From Saccoglossus kowalevskii (lineage: Eukaryota; Hemichordata; Enteropneusta; Harrimaniidae): a DNA stretch of 64,000 nucleotides. A program made the position numbers and the translations under genes. How positions within the stretch are numbered: position 1 is the stretch's first letter; every line of letters begins with the position of its first letter. This document shows, piece by piece, positions 61,901 to 64,000 of this stretch. The stretch lies in NCBI RefSeq assembly GCF_000003605.2, contig NW_003135351.1, positions 315,991 to 379,990 of the forward strand. The letters are read 5' to 3'. The notes beneath the pieces are model-generated. The model made no database searches, was not told the DNA's origin, and worked only from the letters and a program-made list of their open reading frames with translations.

Positions 61901-63712
61901 GACTAATGAGAAATGAGAACAGGGCAATAGGGCAACTTCGCAGTACGTACCGAACTCATTGTTCCATTTCACGTAGTATTTCAAAGCATTGTGTGGAGAT
62001 ATATTGCCGTGCAAAACGTTCTTTTTTAAATTTTCCAACAGATCATTCTCTTCATTCTTTTCTACATATTTGGACAGGTTTGCCACTGGGACGTGTTTGC
62101 TTTTAGGTTGATACCCGACTTCAATAGACCTCTGACACCAAATACACTCTTTGCATGGATCAGAACATTGCAACGCGCACTGCACCTCTAATTCGGTTAC
62201 TGTTGATTTCAACAAATACACAAATAACATACTTACGTTAATAACTTGCTAACCAAAATAGTTTTTTTTATATATAAAATAAACATAAACCATTTGACCA
62301 ATCAGAGTACCTTAAGAGATGAATACGTCAGTGTTGAACATAAACTGAAGGTCTTATCATGATCGAAAACAAGCAGCATGTATCCAAATACACGTTGACT
62401 AATCATGTTAATTTCAACGCTATTCAAAATGAATACATTATATTAACAAAGCGGTGGTCGTCGCGCCACGCGTGCGCGGGGTATGGGACTCATATGAACA
62501 AAGATGGCGTCTTTGAGTGCTGTGCAGACCAACGAGTACAAACTGGTACGTTACCAAGCTTTAACTACGTAATGTATTCGATGATTGGAAGGTATAGAAG
62601 AATCACCGGCGGTAATTAGTTAACGTACCGCCAAGGTCAAAACTCATACCAATAGAAGAGCGCATTGGATTGTGTGAAAATCAATGTTTATCAACACAAA
62701 TGTCGCACATGCGCGGCACGACGACTACCGCCTTTAAACGATAATGCTATAATATATTTCTGTGAAGTGTTTTAATAAGCTTGTCATGGCGTTGTCTGTG
62801 GTGTAGCGTTGCATGAATGCTTATGTAGTCAATAACATGTTTTTTTGGAATTTGAATCCAAATCTACATAGTTACCTCCGGGTATGTCTTTAAAAGGAAA
62901 ATCCAAAAACAAACACTGCTTCATGTTTTATGAGTTCCACATAAGCAAAGAGGTACAGCAACGAGGACACAACATTAATTGTCTAACTAGCCTATCAGAC
63001 GTTGCCGTGATACCAAGATTGTGGGTAATATCAAAGGGGTACTCGTTTATCTCGCGATTTCTCCTGAACAGCGAATACCACCACAGTTGCTTACCATTAT
63101 CTTGTTATCTAACTTAAATAACAACTAACGCTGCAAGTTTAATATCCAATAATTCAAGTATTATCAATGGTTTTAATTTGCAGTTATACCTGATAGAAGA
63201 AGATGACAAAGAGATTCATCTTTCGCTTTTGCACTAGATATTATACTTCTTAATCGTTGTTCTATCGTGTATTGCTTTTGTCGTCGTTGTATTTTTTGTA
63301 CTTGGTCATCGACTTCATCAGATGCCGGAAATAGATTGGTGTAATCTTGTAGCAAATATACGCCAGGTTTGGAGTTGTTATCCTTTTTATACCATCTAGT
63401 ATGAGATTACGTTATAGAAAAAGAAGGTACACAATCATTTTCATTCATCGCAGAAAATTTAAAGCACACAGAAAATACCAAGCAGAGTATATTGTCGGTT
63501 GGTTTTCCAGTGAATAAATTATCAACCATAGTTTTGAATTCAATTGAAATATTAAAAATATTTCGATTCTGTTTTGAATATTATTTTTCTACTTACAGAC
63601 TGAGAAAAAGACCGTCATCAGCATCTGTCACGTGGTGAGTTATCTTTTGATAATCTTCTTCGGCAAGACATCTTGGCAGCGCCCTCAGGCCATACTTCTC
63701 GGAGAGGAGAAT
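52949..63712 (-). CDS. NACHT and WD40 repeat protein, NWD-like STAND ATPase (5' partial, 15 exons, 1608 aa in window)
   Basis: Exons on the minus strand: 63712-63597, 63395-63190, 62199-61951, 61724-61507, 61166-60915, 60081-59869, 59324-58994, 58458-58156, 57529-57310, 56946-56796, 56707-56533, 56154-54229, 54097-53901, 53401-53254, 53070-52949; the sum of 4827 nt is in frame. Window residues 1-190 match the NWD N-terminal region (SEKYGLRALPR, VTELEVQCAL). The NACHT domain has Walker A GPPGSGKT (about 281-288) and Walker B PLVIILDSIDD (about 368-378). A winged-helix/linker region follows (VLGYITV, YGLSENELEDI, LNELPYHLL), then WD40 repeats from about residue 790 (GHTSTITSMDITQDGRYIAT, VRIWDVS, IMVWDLENGDVVHRLQ, VMLWNIS, LLVLWNLQEG). 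The C-terminus is an acidic tail. STAND proteins are nucleotide-switched signalling scaffolds; the partner and role are unknown. Exon 1 side lies beyond 64000. No lesions were found. Confidence 0.9.
53541..53706. mobile_element. MITE, family 1, in an intron of the NACHT-WD40 gene
   Basis: 166 bp from TTAAAGCGGGAGATTCGACG to CAGGTGACGACCCTCCCGCTTTAA. The core matches the 45397 copy in the same orientation (GTGCCATTGTTTACAAACAA, GTCGCTTGGGACTCAATTCT). It is a good reference copy for the family. Confidence 0.8.
60082..60914. other. Intron of the NACHT-WD40 gene, nothing recognised
   Basis: About 0.8 kb between the Walker A and Walker B exons. I see no repeat or RNA feature. Confidence 0.5.
62443..62737. 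mobile_element. Full-length MITE, family 2, in an intron of the NACHT-WD40 gene
   Basis: 295 bp from TTAACAAAGCGGTGGTCGTC to GCGGCACGACGACTACCGCCTTTAA. Internal blocks (AATCAATGTTTATCAACACA, CCAAGGTCAAAACTCATACC, AGAGCGCATTGGATTGTG) are the reverse complement of those in the 42345 and 21838 copies. Confidence 0.75.
62880..63115 (-). pseudogene. Possible relic of an NWD exon inside an intron
   Basis: Minus-strand reading gives an open segment with TSDRLVRQLMLCPRC, a TAA at 62930-62928, then KQCLFLDFPFKDIPG before a donor-like GTAACT. The spacing vaguely resembles the functional exon at 62199-61951 (VTELEVQCAL...CIWCQRSIE). The functional exons on either side join in frame without it. It may be a decayed duplicate exon or chance. 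Confidence 0.2.
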
Positions 63713-64000
63713 CTAAGTCACGGGGGGGGGGGGTAATAGTTCATATAATTAGGATTAAAGTTTCCGGTTGTAACACCAACGTCTTATCAGAAGTTTATTA
63801 TGGGGGTCAAACATTAGAGGTGCGGTGGCTTTTAGACTAGATCAATTCTTTGTTTTGCTGTGTCTTGTCTGAGCAGTTCTAATTGTTTTGAATGTGCTAA
63901 CATGTGTTTCCTGCAACACCTTTTATGCACGGATTTTTTTTTACTTTTCCTTCGGTGTCTAGCTTGCAATCTTCTAAAAAAACCCATAATTTCGAATGGT
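63713..64000. other. Window end: intron of the NACHT-WD40 gene
   Basis: A polypyrimidine tract (C-rich on the minus strand, a G run at 63723-63734) directly precedes the acceptor of the first exon in the window. The remaining sequence to 64000 shows no upstream exon. Confidence 0.5.

Overview
The window is AT-rich, intron-rich animal DNA with many short non-autonomous transposons and one assembly gap (47453-48198). Split coding exons with GT-AG junctions, a collagen prolyl hydroxylase, a NACHT-WD40 gene and a tandem family of otopetrin-like channels point to an invertebrate bilaterian. A hemichordate or amphioxus-like deuterostome would fit, but the sequence alone does not fix the species.

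Region 1 (about 0.2-38.5 kb) is a tandem cluster of five otopetrin-like (OTOP) proton-channel paralogs. Three lie on + (2460-5704, 10068-15281, 19413-23469), one on - (26127-30079), and one is a decayed + copy (34573-38454). All share the same five coding exons with intron phases 2,1,2,1, and the first coding exon sits just after a 3' splice site, so a non-coding 5' exon is expected in each. Copy 2 is intact except for a 2-bp insertion in exon 5. Copy 5 has a lost splice acceptor, a frameshift and a deletion. Upstream of copies 1 and 2 are repeated modules that combine NF-kappaB-like sites, IRF-like TTTCAC tracts and splice donors. The head-to-head interval between copies 4 and 5 is an approximately 1.7-kb tandem duplication with a conserved minus-strand splice donor.

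Region 2 (40.9-49.2 kb, - strand) is a complete 12-exon collagen prolyl 4-hydroxylase alpha-subunit gene (516 aa) with all catalytic residues. Its introns hold several TTAA-ended MITEs and a 28-bp minisatellite with 84-bp higher-order structure.

Region 3 (52.9-63.7 kb and beyond, - strand) is a STAND-type NACHT-WD40 gene of the NWD family. Fifteen exons join in frame to 1608 aa, and the 5' end lies outside the window. About 3.7 kb between regions 2 and 3 holds only weak exon-like candidates.

Dispersed throughout are two TTAA-targeted MITE families, a palindromic 1.1-kb TIR element, a 186-bp MITE, a foldback, a degenerate 35-bp tandem array and microsatellites. Exon models were built by hand from splice consensus, reading phase and paralog comparison. 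They are predictions without transcript support.
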